Positions 17,079 to 30,572 of a DNA stretch of 64,000 nt are shown piece by piece. Location of the stretch: positions 14,957,501 through 15,021,500 of the forward strand of contig NC_092570.1 of assembly GCF_037975245.1 (NCBI RefSeq), written 5' to 3'. This stretch comes from Apostichopus japonicus. Lineage: Eukaryota > Echinodermata > Holothuroidea > Aspidochirotida > Stichopodidae. The position numbers and the translations under genes were made by a program. The notes under the pieces were generated by a model, which worked only from the letters and a program-made list of their open reading frames with translations, was not told the origin of the DNA and ran no database searches. The stretch's first letter is position 1, and each line of letters begins with the position of its first letter.

Positions 17079-20000
17079 CTATGTTAGAAGACAAGAGAGA
17101 GAAGGAGTCAAAAAGTTAAATTTTCTTATATCAATATTTCCTGCCAAAAAAAAAATAATAATAATAATAACGGCATTTATTTCAAAATATATATGTATGC
17201 GTCTGTAAAAGATACATATATGATGCATTTCTGCATGCAGAATAAACGTAATCGTCATAGTAAACGTAAAATAGATGGCATAAACAGATAGTAACTTACA
17301 GCATGACTCGAGTCACGAACGAGGAAAGTGTCCGCATTGCTGGCCCGCAGTTCCTCCTCGGCTTCCATTCGGGTCATCTTCGGATAGTACCACTGTCGTT
17401 CGTTCAAGACCGGATTCTCACCCTGACATTTGGTGAAGCCGAGCTGTACTACCAGTCCCATTTCTCCGCTCTTGTTCCTTACGCGGTAATAAGCATGTTT
17501 GCGATCCTCCTCTACAGATACTTGTTCTTCCAGAACGTCAAATTTATCACCACATCTATAGCTGAAAAAGCCCGCTTCCTCGGTGAGGTAATTAACTTCA
17601 GCCCGAACGACGTATCTGAAGGTCAGACTACCTACTTTAGAATCAGGGATAACTTCCACGTGACTCTTATGAAACCATCCCTCGCATTGGCCACTTCGAC
17701 TAAAGACGGAGCCGTAATAGCTATTACCGTCAATACGTTGAAGTTCGACCCAGTCATTAAGGTACAAATCAATTTCGGACGGATTTTCGGCTGTAAAATC
17801 CTTCGTAACGATGCATTGCAGTCCAACCAATTTGTTGCCATGATCGTCTTTTCGTATAAACGGTTCTGTGGTTTCCGCCAAAAAAAAAAAAAAAAAAAGG
17901 TAACGAAATAAACACAGACAAATTTTTGCGATTAAAACAACTTAAATGCAGGCTTCCAAATACTAACGTATATACTCATTTATCTTCCGTTATTTGCATC
18001 AGTGACTATATGTTAATAGATGACAATGGAAGTTACCATGGAAACACAACCACATTTTGAACATATACGTTTCAGCACACGCTTCATCATTTTTGGATCG
18101 GTTTTTTTGTTTGTTGATAAACGCTAATCCCGTCCGAAATAACATTTTCATGGAAGCTGGATTCTGCAACTTTCAATTCACTCGTCGCTCTTTTGACTAC
18201 GACCTTAAGAATATGATGACCTTATACATGTTAACGTATGGATCAGATGTGCGAAACATTGCAGAACATATTTTGCTTTCGTAAATCTGTAAAGGTACAT
18301 TTGGTTCAGTCTTTTAGGTACTCTAAATACCAAATATCCGAGAAAAAAATTATTGACGATTAATAATTTATTTATTTATTTTTTTTATATATATATTTAC
18401 TTTCCCTCTGTTAGGCGTAAATAACTGCACTTATGAGGTCGTAATCGGAAGGCAAAATTAAAATTTATGAGCAAAAATTTTAAATAATATCAAAAATGAA
18501 CATATAAACAGAGGCAAATGTATATAACAGTATCATGGTTTGTTCATTTTTAACTTACTTGAACTATATATATTGCTCTTGTTTGGAGATTTGACAGGTA
18601 GATCGTTGTACAGATTTGTCGGTGGGGCTGTGAAGACAGAGAGTAGACTATATATAGTTACCTGTTAGCTCAGTGGTTAACGCTGGTCCCTTTCTATCAT
18701 AAGGTCCCGAGTTCGAGTCATTCCACGATTAATGTATGTCGTCCAGTTGTTGACAATTGACAATTCATAATCATGGACGTTAAATGTGAATCCAAGAGAC
18801 TGACTTCGGTCAGCTTGCGGCTTTGATAAGCCAATGAGGCTTCTTCTCGAGTTCCTGCTTGCAGGAGGATCTAAAATATGTACATACATACATATCTACA
18901 AACTGCACATAGCTATACTGTGTGAAAGGCAGTTAGCTTGAGTTATATATCTCTAAGTACACTTCCCCTGCACTGGTTTCTCTCGTGTTTTTTTTCCTTC
19001 ATGTTACTGTGAATACATACAATCTGACTCCTACTTGATTCACCACAAAACTATACAATGAACTGGCAACTACAAACACTGCATTTAGGGGTTGGGGGGT
19101 GGGGGTTGGGCGATTCGGTGTTTAGCACTTCCTCCCCTCCTTTTTATCATCACATACAGATAGTCAAAAGTATTCATTTGCACAAACCTGAGTTTAAATA
19201 CCACATATGTAGGTATAATTTAAAGTATAATTATGCCTTCAGAATGCCACAATTAACGTTTAAATATTATAATTTCAATGGTTTTCTGGTTGGTGGGTGT
19301 GGGGGTAATGGGGGGGGAGGGGGAGGAACCTCAACCCTATACATCGGAGTTCAACGACACCAGAGCTACATCCCCCTCCTGATGAGTTGTATACCTCTCA
19401 ACCTGTTAAAGGTGACATATCACTAGCAGAAGCAGACCAAGGAGTGGGTGTGGTCTGGGTTTGTTGAAGCGGACTCCCATGTAGGGGGGGGGATCTAGGG
19501 ATCCACCACCCCAGATAAAAAAACGAGTAATGATACATTTGTAAATGAGGTCCATACATGCAATCTTGGGCTAATAAATACTTTTGGGGTGGGGCGGGGT
19601 GGGGTGGGGTGGGTTTACACCCCACACCCATTTGAATCGCTTCTGAACAGAGTGAATATGTTATGGTGTCTTTAACATGCAGTATACTTACTGTTCATTC
19701 TTCTAAAAAACTATACATTCATGCAAAATTTCATAAGAAAAAATAAATAAATAAATAAATTCATAAATAAATAAATAAAATCCGATCAGCAACTTGAATT
19801 GTTATCCACTATATAGAGCTTAAACTATTATAAACCCGACTATTAAAATTGCTAGAAATAAGAATTTGCGACATTTTGAACAATAATAGAAGAATTAATT
19901 TTAAGGCGTTCAAATAAATAAATAAATAAATAATGTAGCCTACCTCCTATATCTGCATGTGCCGGGAGATAAGTTTCAGAAATTAGGTCTCTTCGAGAAG

Positions 20001-23000
20001 ATAATTGCGGATATGACTCTGGTATTGTAACAAATGATCGATCTGTAATTGTGAAGAAAATTAAAAAAAAAACAACATATTGGTCGTTACGGTCTGCTGA
20101 TATCTTACCAAACAATGCCCAGTATTGTTCAAAATATGTTTGCAATTAAATTAATTTTATATAAATGACTTTAGCTACCGTACAGAACTAATTGTTATAT
20201 ATTTTAGATCGTTTAAGAAACTGCGTACCGTTCGGTCGCGTTTGTATATCTACACCGTACCGATAATTAAAGTGACTGGACTATGTAGTTTAATACTCAG
20301 ACCATTTATTAAGGTCAGTCCTAAGATGCAGTGCTAAACTCGATGGGAAAACGTATGTATTCTATGCCCTTAAATGGATTCCCCCCTCAGCCCGCCACCT
20401 TTGAAATCATGGGCACGTCACTTCACCAGATGTACACCAAATCCAAATTTAAAGGATTGGTTCAGTTGTCATACATGTTTATTTTATATGACTAAGAGGA
20501 CAATAAAAGAAACACAATGGTGAAAAAACTGTTCAAATATCTTTTTCAGTTAAAGAGATATTCTAGTGTAAATTTTTATCAGATTGTGTAGAAACTGCTG
20601 AAATCTGACTAGCTGTGATGTCACATCCTCACATTCCTGAAAGGTCTTTGTTTTTTTTCTAAATATTTTGTGAGATTTCATGACTTTCAACCAAAAGATA
20701 TGTCAGGAGATCTTATATTTGTCAAAGGAAGTATTTGAGATTAAACATTTGAAGAATTTTTGATTATATTATTTTCAAATGTGTTAAAAAATGTAAATAG
20801 TTTTAAAGAAATATATTCACACATGTTAAGGAAGTGAGGATGTGACATCACACCCTCACAGTAAGTCTTTCTACACCAGTCATCTTCAAAGAAATGTTGA
20901 TATCTTCAAAGTGTCATATCTCCTTAACAGAGCATGCTATCATGGTAGTTTCTTCACTGTTCTTTTTGTCTTTTTGTGCTCTTTCATAAAAAATAGACAT
21001 GTCAAACACCTGAACCAATCCTTTAACGTGCGTGGTTCTTGCCATGAAGTTCATGTATATGGCGAACAATCATATCCGGCGGCGGTGGCGGTGGCCAAAA
21101 ACCGTAGCAGGCTAACTTTATCGCGCAAGGGCTGTAAACTTGCTGTGACAACACTGAAGGAGGAAATACTCACAGACCGTACACATGTATGTGTAGGTAT
21201 GTGCTACCGTTGTCGCGAATCCCTTTATAGTTAATTACTTTAAACATACCTTATATATATGTTTGAAATACACTGACAATGACAATGACACTGCAGTGAG
21301 GCTGTCATACCTGGGGATTCGCTCGGCTGATAGTCATGGGCCGTGAGTGGTCCGGGCTGTTCAGCTCTCTTCGATTCTCCCTCGGAATGAGGGGAATTTC
21401 CTACCGAATGAAATCAACAAAAATATATATATATAAAGAAAGAAAGAGAAGTCAAGAGAAACACAATCAAATGTACCAGTGTTCATCTCTACTAACCTTT
21501 CTAAATGTAAGATGCCGAAATAGGCTGAAATATGCTTTCGGTACAACAGTGCATTAGAATAAACCATACACCATTCATTATATGTTTGTGTAAGGTAGTA
21601 GATCCATAGAAATCAAGGACATAATTACACTCCATTACTGGTATCGGACACAATGACGTTTTACTATACCCATACCGGGAAACAAGCTGAGGTATTGGCT
21701 TGTCGTGGCAGTTGCAAATATCCATATCAAGACCGCTTAGATTTTGAGCTATACAAGAGGAGCAAGTTAAGCATACTGAACCCCCTACCCTTTCGTCTGT
21801 CGCTCGGACTAATATCAACATTTAACTTTACAATTTCTGAAATGGTTTATATCACCTTTAACCCTCCTTATTTCCACACCATGTGTACTTAAAACCATTT
21901 TACCTCCATGCTTAAACTAATGCTCTTTCACACATGATAAAGGCATAACGAAAATGGTGGTAACTGATAATATGTGCTAAAAACAAGCATTGCATTAAGT
22001 GATCTTACTAGTTCGTTAACCTTTCAAGCGGATGTACATTACTCTAATTGTGGTACGAGACCTGTAGATTAAATATCGAAATACCTGCAGTACCAGATAC
22101 AACGATGATCCTATACCGGTAATAGACACTGCAGCGACCGAAAGTCCAATTTACGACTTCTCCAAAATACCCCAATGTGTCCGCTTCACAGTGTGCCATT
22201 TTTGTGGTATACCCTTAATCCGAGATACCACATGGAGCAACCATCGGTGTGAGCACAGGGGTGGGGGGGGGTGTGGGGATGGGCATGACCCGACCTCCAT
22301 CGACAATCAGGGTCAAGGGTGCAGTTAGGATATTTCTAACATTCGGTCGGGGAAGTAATTAGACTACTTCTAAAGGTGTAAATCCCTTCCCCCTTTTCAA
22401 CCGCAGACCAAAAAAAAAAAATGAATGAGTGATTAAACGGCCTCAGAGCCACACTCCTCACCTTTATCTAATAAGGTCAGAACCTCATTCGTAAGGGAAC
22501 CTCTCGACCAGATAATAGGAGTCGGTTTCAAATGACCTCAAGTCTACACCCCATCCTTAACAACATCTTGGATCCGCTTCTCATTACCCTTTGAATATTT
22601 ATGTATCGAAATACCGTTAATAAGGTTGAAATGGCATCCATGAATATATTATCCATATGCATGGAGTCGGTTCAAATTACCTCAAGTCTACACCCCATCC
22701 TTCACAACATCTTGGATCCGCTCCTCATTACTCTTTGAATATTCATATATTGAAATACCGTTAATAAGGTTGAAAGGGCATACCATGAATATGTTATCCA
22801 GGCGGACCGATCGAAAGTACAAGTAGAGTTTGGCTCGAGTAGCAATAGTATTATATACTAGCGTTTGTACGGGTTATCCGGGTACCCGGGTACCCGCCCG
22901 ACGCGATACTACCCGGTTCCTAATTTATTACCCGAATCCTAAGCAAAGTGTGATTTAAAAAAAAAAAAAAAAACATTGGCAAACCGACGGTTAGGCAGAT

Positions 23001-26000
23001 TTCCCATTGACTTAGTGTGGTGTTAGGCTTCAATGAGGTCGAAGATAACAGCAATAACTAAGGAGCCCGCTCGACGCGATTCTACCCGGTTCCTAATTTA
23101 TTACCCGAATCATACGCAAAGTGTGAATGTTTAAAAAAAAAAATTGCAAAACGATGGTTAGGCTGATTTCCCATTGACTTAGTGTGTTGTTAGGCTACCA
23201 TGTGTTCGAAGATAACAGCAATAACGAAAGCTTTCCATAGATATCTTATAACTGCGTCACAATTGCAGCTAATAAACAGATGGCTAGGCTAGACTACCCC
23301 CATTGACTTAGTGTGGTGTTAGGCAACCATGTGATCGAACGTAAAAGCAATAACGAAAGTATTCCATGGATGTCTTATAACTGCGTCACAACTCCAGCAA
23401 ATAAACAGATGGTTAGGCTTAGCTAGATTTCTCATTGACTTAGTGTGGTGTTAGGCTACCATGTGGAAGAAATTATTATTTATTCATTCGTTTATTTCAG
23501 AGAAGGAAAGGCTGACAAGGAATTTTACGCGATGTTTATGGATTATAGACGAGATAACTAAAAAATAGTAATCGCAAGTGGCTTTTTACTAATCGTTTAT
23601 TCCAAATGCGATCAAATTGCGCGAATCGCGCAATCTCGCGGCTAATGCGAACCCTGGGCCTGCATAATAGATAGTAGTAGGCCTAGCCTAAAAACTGTTT
23701 AAGAGCTAAATTGGATATTTATATGGTTTGATCCAATAGACGTGCTGCACGACCTAGCATAAGCAGCGGCGGCAGTGCGATGTTAGTAGTAATGCTAATT
23801 ATAATTAAATAATTAATTTATTAACAAGTTAATGAAAGAAACAGAAGCAAATAAAAATAATTGAGGGAGGTTTTATACCTTATCTTACACCTACGTATTT
23901 GAACATGAAAACATTGTCAGTAGAGAATATAATGCATTTATCACAGCATCCAATATGTAATTTCTTGAAAATCGTTATACACGAGGGTAAACAAATTTTT
24001 TCCGGGTACCCGGATACCCGACGGGTAACGGCCCTCGGGTACCCGGTTCCCGATTTTTGGACCCGTGTAAACACGCGCGAGACATAACGAAAGCAGTTCT
24101 CTCTCAATAGACTATGTGAGCAGTATAGGCATTACAGGATAATCATCACGTGAAAAGGAAACTACATTATTATCCCAAGGCTAGCTTTTCTTCCTATCGA
24201 CGGTGGATATACTTAAAGGAACATGCCGATGGCAAAATATGTTACTCTCATATATACGAACTTAAAAAGTACAAATATTCGACGCTGTTATTTTAAGATA
24301 GTAGATCAGTAACTCAGTCCTTGCCTACTCAAAATGAGTGATTTAATCTTTTTAGAACTAAAAAATTATAATGTTTTAAATAAGGGTGACTTTATTTATC
24401 ATTTCATATTTTGTCTTTATTAAATAAAGTCCCCGTAGTATACAATATGATATATGTTTAAGGGGAGTCTGCCGCTCTTTAATGTATAACTTAAACAAAA
24501 TTAATTTTAAAAAATGGCTAACTCTATGCAAAATCTTAGACTTGAGATGTCATAGTCCAGGTAATAGAGAAACAGTCGAGAATAGTATACAGTGTTTCTA
24601 TATGGCTATTAAAGTCGTCAGTATATATTTCCCCTTTAAAATATGGTTAATCTCTGGAATGATCATTATTAAGCTAAAATTGATTGACGCCTCTTAATTT
24701 GTTTTATTAATGCTTATAACTCCAACCATGAATGATACTTTAACTTCGTATGAACTTACAGAACACCTGTGGTGACGAAATTCAATAAGCATTTACTCGT
24801 GACAACACATTAGTAATTCGTTGTAAACATGATATTTGAGATCATTAAAATATCGTGGTTTCCTATTCAGTTTTGTGTTACATCTATAAGGAACTGAACC
24901 TTATCGTCTATGTGTTAGACTAAGTGAACCAATTTCAATGGTGTGCCTAAAATGTAAGATTATTTAGCTTTTAAGAGTGTGCTTCTTACTAAGGTTAAAT
25001 TTCATGAGTGTATATATAATGCTATAATCATGTATCCAAAAGGCACGTAACGTTACATTCATGTTCATATACCACTAAGTAAAGAAGATGTTACGAATTG
25101 CTAATTATGTGAAAACCATCATAGGCGTAGGTACCGTGGGTCAGGGGGAGGTGGGGGGTCAGAGGGGTCAACTATCCCCACTTCGATAAGTGCCGGGGGA
25201 AGTAGAGGGCCTGACGTTTCGATCCTAGCAGGCATTACCAAATAAGTCGAAATTTCGAGACAGTATTAGAAAGTTTGAGTCAAAATGTTGATATGAAAGG
25301 TCGAAATTCATTTTTTGAATGATTAACATAGAAGATAAATCAAACCCAGTCAAAAAAGTGATATTTCAAGAACTTTGATTGTCCAAAATCCGAGAAAAAA
25401 TAATCGTATCTTTGAAATAAAGAGTAGGAGTTTCACAATAATAGCATAACAAAATCGAAAGTTTGAGACAAGTCGGACTTTGGGGTGAAAAAAAATGCGG
25501 GAGGGGGGAATGAATTTGAGACAGAAGTCTAAATTTCGAGAGAAAGTTAAAAAAGGGTACCTCTTAGATAACATTATCATAACAGTTGGCATAGCAACTT
25601 CAGGGACCCCATCTTCAGTCAGTAGTTGTAGTCTGCAGGCAGACACACGGTTAGTGCATGATGGTTATGTTCAACAGGTAAAATAAGGGACGATATATCG
25701 AAATGGATTTCACGTTTTCAAATCTATAATTTGTTATTGCCACATGGTCTGCTTCGCATTTCTGGTTAGGTAATATATCTATGAATATAAGCTACATAAT
25801 TTTGAAAATCTTGCCTACCTGTGTAAACAGTAAGTCCCGGTATTGATACGATCTTTGCTTGGTTTTTGTCCCTCTCTAACTGTTCACTTGCTAGTCGTTG
25901 TTTCTCCTCTATAAACCACATACGTTGAGATGTGAGGTCTTTGATTTGCTTTTGTAAAATCTTTTGCCCTTCTTTTCTCTTCTGCAACTCAAGATCCACA

Positions 26001-26122
26001 CGTTTGGAGTAAGTGTCACATGACTTGAGTGATTTCCATTTCTCCGAGTCAATTTGCATATATTCCTGGACATAGTTAGAGCAATCTGGACTTATCTCAG
26101 GCATTTCGTCCATTTTATCCAT
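16854..26122 (-). CDS. Coiled-coil, SH3, SH3, SH2 adaptor protein, four exons
   Basis: A signalling adaptor with no enzymatic domain, 397 aa, assembled from four exons in consistent phase. Residues about 38-90 are charged and heptad-like (a Lys/Glu/Gln-rich coiled coil). Residues 150-207 are a clear SH3: the strand IVTKDF, the acidic loop, LNDWVEL, and the closing GWFHKSHVEVI. Residues 219-280 are a second, more divergent SH3-like segment. The SH2 runs from Trp293 to about 388, with TFLVRDSS placing the phosphotyrosine-binding Arg at 318, Arg300 at the alpha-A position and His339 at beta-D4, so it should bind phosphotyrosine. The order differs from NCK (three SH3) and from GRB2 and CRK (SH3 flanking or following the SH2). 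I do not recognise a named orthologue. It stands head to head with the death-domain adaptor at 30536. Confidence 0.86.
17300..17865 (-). CDS. Coiled-coil/SH3/SH2 adaptor, exon 3 (both SH3 domains, SH2 first half)
   Basis: Encodes residue 135 (Glu, GAA split as G|AA) to Ala323. The true 5' edge is the AG of CCACAG next to a long T-run on the minus strand; the apparent upstream residues come from the acceptor tract. The donor CATGCT|GTAAGT leaves phase 0 just after FLVRDSSHA. Confidence 0.87.
17866..19943 (-). other. Adaptor intron 3
   Basis: A 2.1-kb intron. It holds a plus-oriented tRNA-SINE at 18661-18890, G-rich microsatellites near 19085-19110 and 19300-19330, and an AAAT repeat at 19740-19780. 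No coding exon with matching phase was found in it. Confidence 0.6.
18661..18890 (+). repeat. tRNA-derived SINE, family 1, plus copy
   Basis: The head is tRNA-like: TTAGCTCAGTGGTTAACGC (A box) and GAGTTCGAGTCATTCC (B box). The body contains GACTTCGGTCAGCTTGCGGC and ends CCTGCTTGCAGGAGGATC with a TACA-repeat tail. An inverted second copy at 38254-38476 matches over the whole length. Confidence 0.85.
19944..20042 (-). CDS. Coiled-coil/SH3/SH2 adaptor, exon 2 (linker)
   Basis: A 99-nt exon, phase 1 at both ends, between ACAATTACAG and GGAG|GTAGGC. It encodes Asp102 to Gly134, with the Ser/Pro/Arg-rich segment TIPESYPQLSSRRDLISE. It has no known domain; it links the coiled coil to the first SH3. 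Confidence 0.78.
20453..21022. mobile_element. piggyBac-type TTAA MITE, 570 bp, copy 1
   Basis: Flanked by TTAA on both sides (20449-20452 and 21023-21026), with ends AGGATTGGTTCAGTTGT and its near-complement. An inner inverted repeat (GATGTCACATCCTCAC) adds a second hairpin. A second copy lies at 45189-45759 with the same flanks. There is no transposase; the open frame inside at 20842 is incidental. Confidence 0.9.
22518..22802. repeat. Tandem duplication of a ~144-bp unit
   Basis: Two adjacent copies (about 22518-22661 and 22664-22802) share GGAGTCGG, CTCAAGTCTACACCCCATCC, CAACATCTTGGATCCGC and GAAATACCGTTAATAAGG with few differences. Neither is coding. Confidence 0.85.
22860..24078. mobile_element. 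Inverted-repeat element with GGGTACCC ends and internal tandem repeats
   Basis: The left end reads GCGTTTGTACGGGT then CCGGGTACCCG. The right end, read inward, reads GCGTGTTTACACGGGT and later CCGGGTACCCGAGGG. Between them a unit containing CATTGACTTAGTGTGGTGTT recurs at about 23004, 23171, 23301 and 23432. No transposase is present and I could not see a convincing target duplication, so the superfamily (hAT suspected) is open. Confidence 0.6.
25819..26122 (-). CDS. Coiled-coil/SH3/SH2 adaptor, exon 1 (start, coiled coil)
   Basis: Encodes residues 1-101 plus one base. The ATG (context CAGCATGG) is preceded in frame by a TAG 24 bases upstream, so it is the likely start. The stretch DLELQKRKEGQKILQKQIKD continues as a charged coiled coil. 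Donor ACACAG|GTAGGC in phase 1, matching exon 2. Confidence 0.8.
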
Positions 26123-26604
26123 GCTGAAAACTGCTGATAACTTCTAAACAACAAACAGGCAAGTGTTACACCGAGCTCCAGGATGGAATTTAATGGTGAA
26201 AAGTCACAGTCGGTCTCTCAGCTTGCGTTGACACTGTATAGGCACACAGCGTAGCCACTATACTCAATAGTGTACATGGGCACAGTACAAATTTATAACC
26301 GCAAAATATCCCAATCGTCTAAATCAATAATTTACCTTGTTAGTCTTGTTATAGGCCTATACGCTTCTTTACACAAACTGATATATGCAGGAAACTATTT
26401 GTGCCGAGGTTTTTTATAATGCAGCATTGTTAAGCACCAGTATTTCATTGGCCAAACTTACGCACACATTTACGGTTCGACACACACAAATATGAGGTTA
26501 CACCTTATTATTGTATGAAATTCTATGAAGGAAATAGGAAGTTGGGCATAGCAAAACAAACACCTTCTCGCTCATATCTATATACTAAACATATAATAAA
26601 AAAA

Positions 26605-26612
26605 ACATATCA

Positions 26613-26653
<41 letters not shown>

Positions 26654-26705
26654 CAGCCTACATATATATATAAAGCCTACATGTAGCCTATATATAGCCT
26701 ATATA

Positions 26706-26745
<40 letters not shown>

Positions 26746-26754
26746 TAAATATAA

Positions 26755-26825
<71 letters not shown>

Positions 26826-26887
26826 GTATATATACCGTATATATACCGTACATATACCGTATATTTACCGTATATATACCGTATATT

Positions 26888-26920
<33 letters not shown>

Positions 26921-27027
26921 AAATATATATATAGCCTATATATAGCCTATATAGCATATATATAAAGCCTACATGTAGCCTATATATAGCCTATTTATAG
27001 CCTATATATATTTTTATATATATATAT

Positions 27028-27060
<33 letters not shown>

Positions 27061-27236
27061 GCCTATATATAGCCTATATAGCATATATAGCCTATATATA
27101 GCCTACATGTGGCCTATACATAGCCTATATATATAGCCTATATATAGCCTATATATAGCCTATATATATAGCCTATATATATATAGCCTATATATATATA
27201 TATATAGCCTATATATATATATATATATATATATAT
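26605..27236. repeat. Compound satellite of TA, TATATAGCC and TATACCG units
   Basis: Alternating TA blocks are interspersed with repeated TATATAGCC (dozens of copies) and a short run of ATATATACCGT. It is not coding. Confidence 0.9.
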
Positions 27237-27266
27237 AGGCAATGTTCTGCGTAGCACTGAGAATTC

Positions 27267-27455
27267 TAGTAGAAAAATAGTAAAGTTTGCTAGTGCTAAT
27301 GATAATGTGTGTGCATTGGACCATTTTATCTTTCTTCTTTCGCTGTTTTCAGTTTTAGCAGTCTTTTTGCTCACTTTGTTAAAGGGTTTATACCCGAAAC
27401 GTCGTGTTTCTTTTCTTTATCATTAGCACTAGCAAACTTTACTATTTTTCTACTA
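27267..27455. repeat. Foldback with 39-bp perfect arms bordered by TA arrays
   Basis: The arm at 27267-27305 (TAGTAGAAAAATAGTAAAGT and on) is exactly complementary to 27417-27455. The 111-bp loop contains CCCGAAACGTCGTGTTTC, similar to a retroelement tail. TA arrays abut both arms. Confidence 0.85.
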
Positions 27456-27471
27456 TATACATACATACATA

Positions 27472-27745
<274 letters not shown>

Positions 27746-30535
27746 TTGAGCAAACGGTACTTAAACGCACAGCGTGATAACCAATGGTATGTATAGGCCT
27801 ATACGTATTCAATCCATGTTAGGATATTTCTACCTTTGTTGTTATAGTCCACTTAAAAAAAGAAACTGGGGTTCCCTTAAAAGCAATCTAATATCATTTA
27901 AAAGGAAGTCATTTCTCTTTAACCAGGATGTCAAATTTCTCCGAAGAAATGTAATGAGTCGCCTACCTTTGCTAGGATATTATCTACAACTATATCGACA
28001 TGAATACAAACATTATAGTCTCCTGGTATCTCTTAGGATAAATACTATCTATTGACCATAAAGTAAAATACAAGAGGAATACAAATTTAATTATTAAAAT
28101 CATTCTACTTTCACAATGTAGGGCCTGATTGTCCTACTCAAGCTTCTAATGAAGGTCCCGCAGTCGCTGGACACGTCTAGAAGGGCGGCGGTACCTCTAC
28201 TCCGTTTCCTTGGGTCGCAGTACCATGAGTGGAGGGGGGGGGGGGGGTGCCGGAGTCTTACAACCTCTTAATGGCGTCGTCTACTACAAATATCGACCAG
28301 TTCCTCAGTAAGCCGTGGACTACATCAGTAACCGAAATACTGTATGGAATGAATATAATTAGTCTTCGAGCTTGTCTCTGCTGCAGATGCATGGCAGCTT
28401 GAAGTGTCTTGGTGAATGGTCACCAAACATTACTAATGATGCCAACACTTAAAAATTACAATTCATATATAGCCTGCAGGGGCGGAAGCTATAAGAGACG
28501 GTGGGACTTTAGAGGCGTCATGCAGAGGCTTCAATTTGTGTACAATCGGTCGAGATTTGTACCAAATACTGCATATGATTAGCCTAATATTGATTCGTTG
28601 GGTAGAAATTATTCTGATAGGTAATATCTCACTCAAAATAGGAGTTAATTCTATAGTGGCCTATAGCTAGTCAAATTCGTGGCACTGTGGCAGTAGCCAG
28701 TAATACAAAACAAACAGTACGATGGTGTCACTGTGTGATACCAGTTTGAAGTTTGCAGCCTACAGCGGGGTTGCCAGTTCCGTAGCACAACTGGTCATTC
28801 TCGTTCTCTCTCTCTCTCTTTTCTCTCTCCACCCCCCTCCACTTCCACCTCTCCACCTCTCCACCACCTCCGTCACTTTTTATTCTCTCATTTGGGAGGG
28901 GGAATGGAGGGTGACCGCCCCATCACCCTCCCCATCCCCCGGCTATACGTGATTGGAAAAAGTCGCTATACCCTTATAGCTGATAACCCTGTGTGCTCTG
29001 TTCTCATACTGTTTACAGTTTAATAAAATTAATGTAGCGTTCACACTTTGTCTTCAAAAGCCTATGTATTTCTTTGGATGATTGGATGATTCATTTTTCA
29101 GTAAATTTGCGAATCAAATTTAGGATTTGGATAAATTTAAAAAATAAAATAAAAATGCTATAGCCATGGGATTTGACGATAGGTTCAGTTTTCGCCCCTT
29201 CAATTGTTTTGTTTTTCCGTTGTTCTCATTGTGGTCTAGTCTTTTCTCCCAAAAGTACAGTTTAAGTTATAATCATTATCTATATATGATTTACTATAAT
29301 TATGATTTAAATAAATTTGTATATGAAACTCAGTTTCATCGACTTAGGCTTCATTCATTTAGCCACTACAAAACAGTCAGGACAGCAACATAGTCCATCG
29401 GTTTTATTACATTAATCGGCTTAAGTCTGTAAAGTAGTTGGAAACAATATTTGGGTTAGGCCTATTCTGCTTGGGTTGTGTAGGGAGTTGCCTTGGGCTA
29501 GCGTAACATGCAGTACAAGTACTACTGCAGGATATAATTGTTCACATTTACCTTTTTTTTATGTTGGTGATTAATCTTAATACTAATTTATGGGCTTCCT
29601 TACGTACATATGAATATCATGACCTAAACGGGTGTCATGGTTTAAAGATAACTTTGAAGGGTAATTTCACTGTGGAAAGTATATCCATGTGAGGGAAATA
29701 ACATTGTGGGAGAGCGCCCCCTCGTTAGTTAAAAATGGCGGCTCCCACGTAACGTAAGTGTATATATTGAGGAGTTCATTCCAGTTGTATATATTGAGGA
29801 GTTCTATTAGTAGTGGACCATTTACTAGTATCATAATTGAAGTGTATCCTTACCTTTGTTTTACTTAATTGTTGTGAAGTCAAACTCATGTCTACTCAGA
29901 AGGGAATATTTGGGGGCCCTCAGAATCTTATAGGCCGAGTGAGCTTTACAATATAATATTTTTTTTGGGGGTAATATATACTTTGTAATTCACGTTAGAT
30001 TGAACGCGGCCGCAAGGTCTTGTATTTTTAAAGGTTGAAGTAACCTCACAAAACTGCCATATCATAGTTCTTCAAATCTTGCAATTGCAAATTTCCCCCA
30101 TTTTCGCAATATTTAGGAAAGAAATGATACGGGGATTCCTGTGTTTTTTTATATTTTTAATTGTTCTTTATGCTTCACTGGTTTGTATCGGCCAATGCGA
30201 GTTTGTAAACTGAAGTATAGAGAAAAGACGACAGGGCATATCTTAAAATGATATTTTAAACCCTATAAATAACAGACAGGAACAGTAGCCAGTGAGACAG
30301 CTACCAAAACAATGGGATAGTCAAGCTATAAATAGATATTCGGTAACCTATTTCACTTCAACCAAATATTCTCAGTGTGTCACTAGTGAGTCTGAAACCG
30401 CTACGCACGGTAACTCTTTTAACTTGTTGGGAGTAAACCAATATTGAAACAGTTAACTGAATGAGACTACGTTTACTTATTTTCAACAAGGTATCAAACC
30501 GTGCCGCCTGCTTAATGGAATAATGCGTGAATAAC

Positions 30536-30572
30536 ATGGCGTCGAACAAGGAGGTGAACTCTGAAAATATAG
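30536..30572 (+). CDS. Death-domain adaptor exon 1
   Basis: A 37-nt coding exon, ATGGCGTCG onward (context AACATGG), encoding 12 residues and one base. The donor ATAG|GTAAAC in phase 1 matches exon 2. If unused, translation could begin at the ATG two bases into exon 2. Confidence 0.6.

Larger units (their letters stand above)
20043..25818 (-). other. Adaptor intron 1, a transposon sink
   Basis: A 5.8-kb intron containing a 570-bp TTAA MITE, a 144-bp tandem duplication and a 1.2-kb inverted-repeat element, each listed separately. I found no additional exon in phase. Confidence 0.6.

Noticed and set aside
17303-17911. 202-aa plus-strand open frame
   Set aside because: It is the exact antisense of the SH3/SH2 exon, has no domain similarity, and ends in a poly-Lys run from the acceptor A-tract.
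20842-21234. 130-aa plus-strand frame
   Set aside because: Its first half is the right arm of the TTAA MITE and is duplicated at 45633 as part of the second copy.
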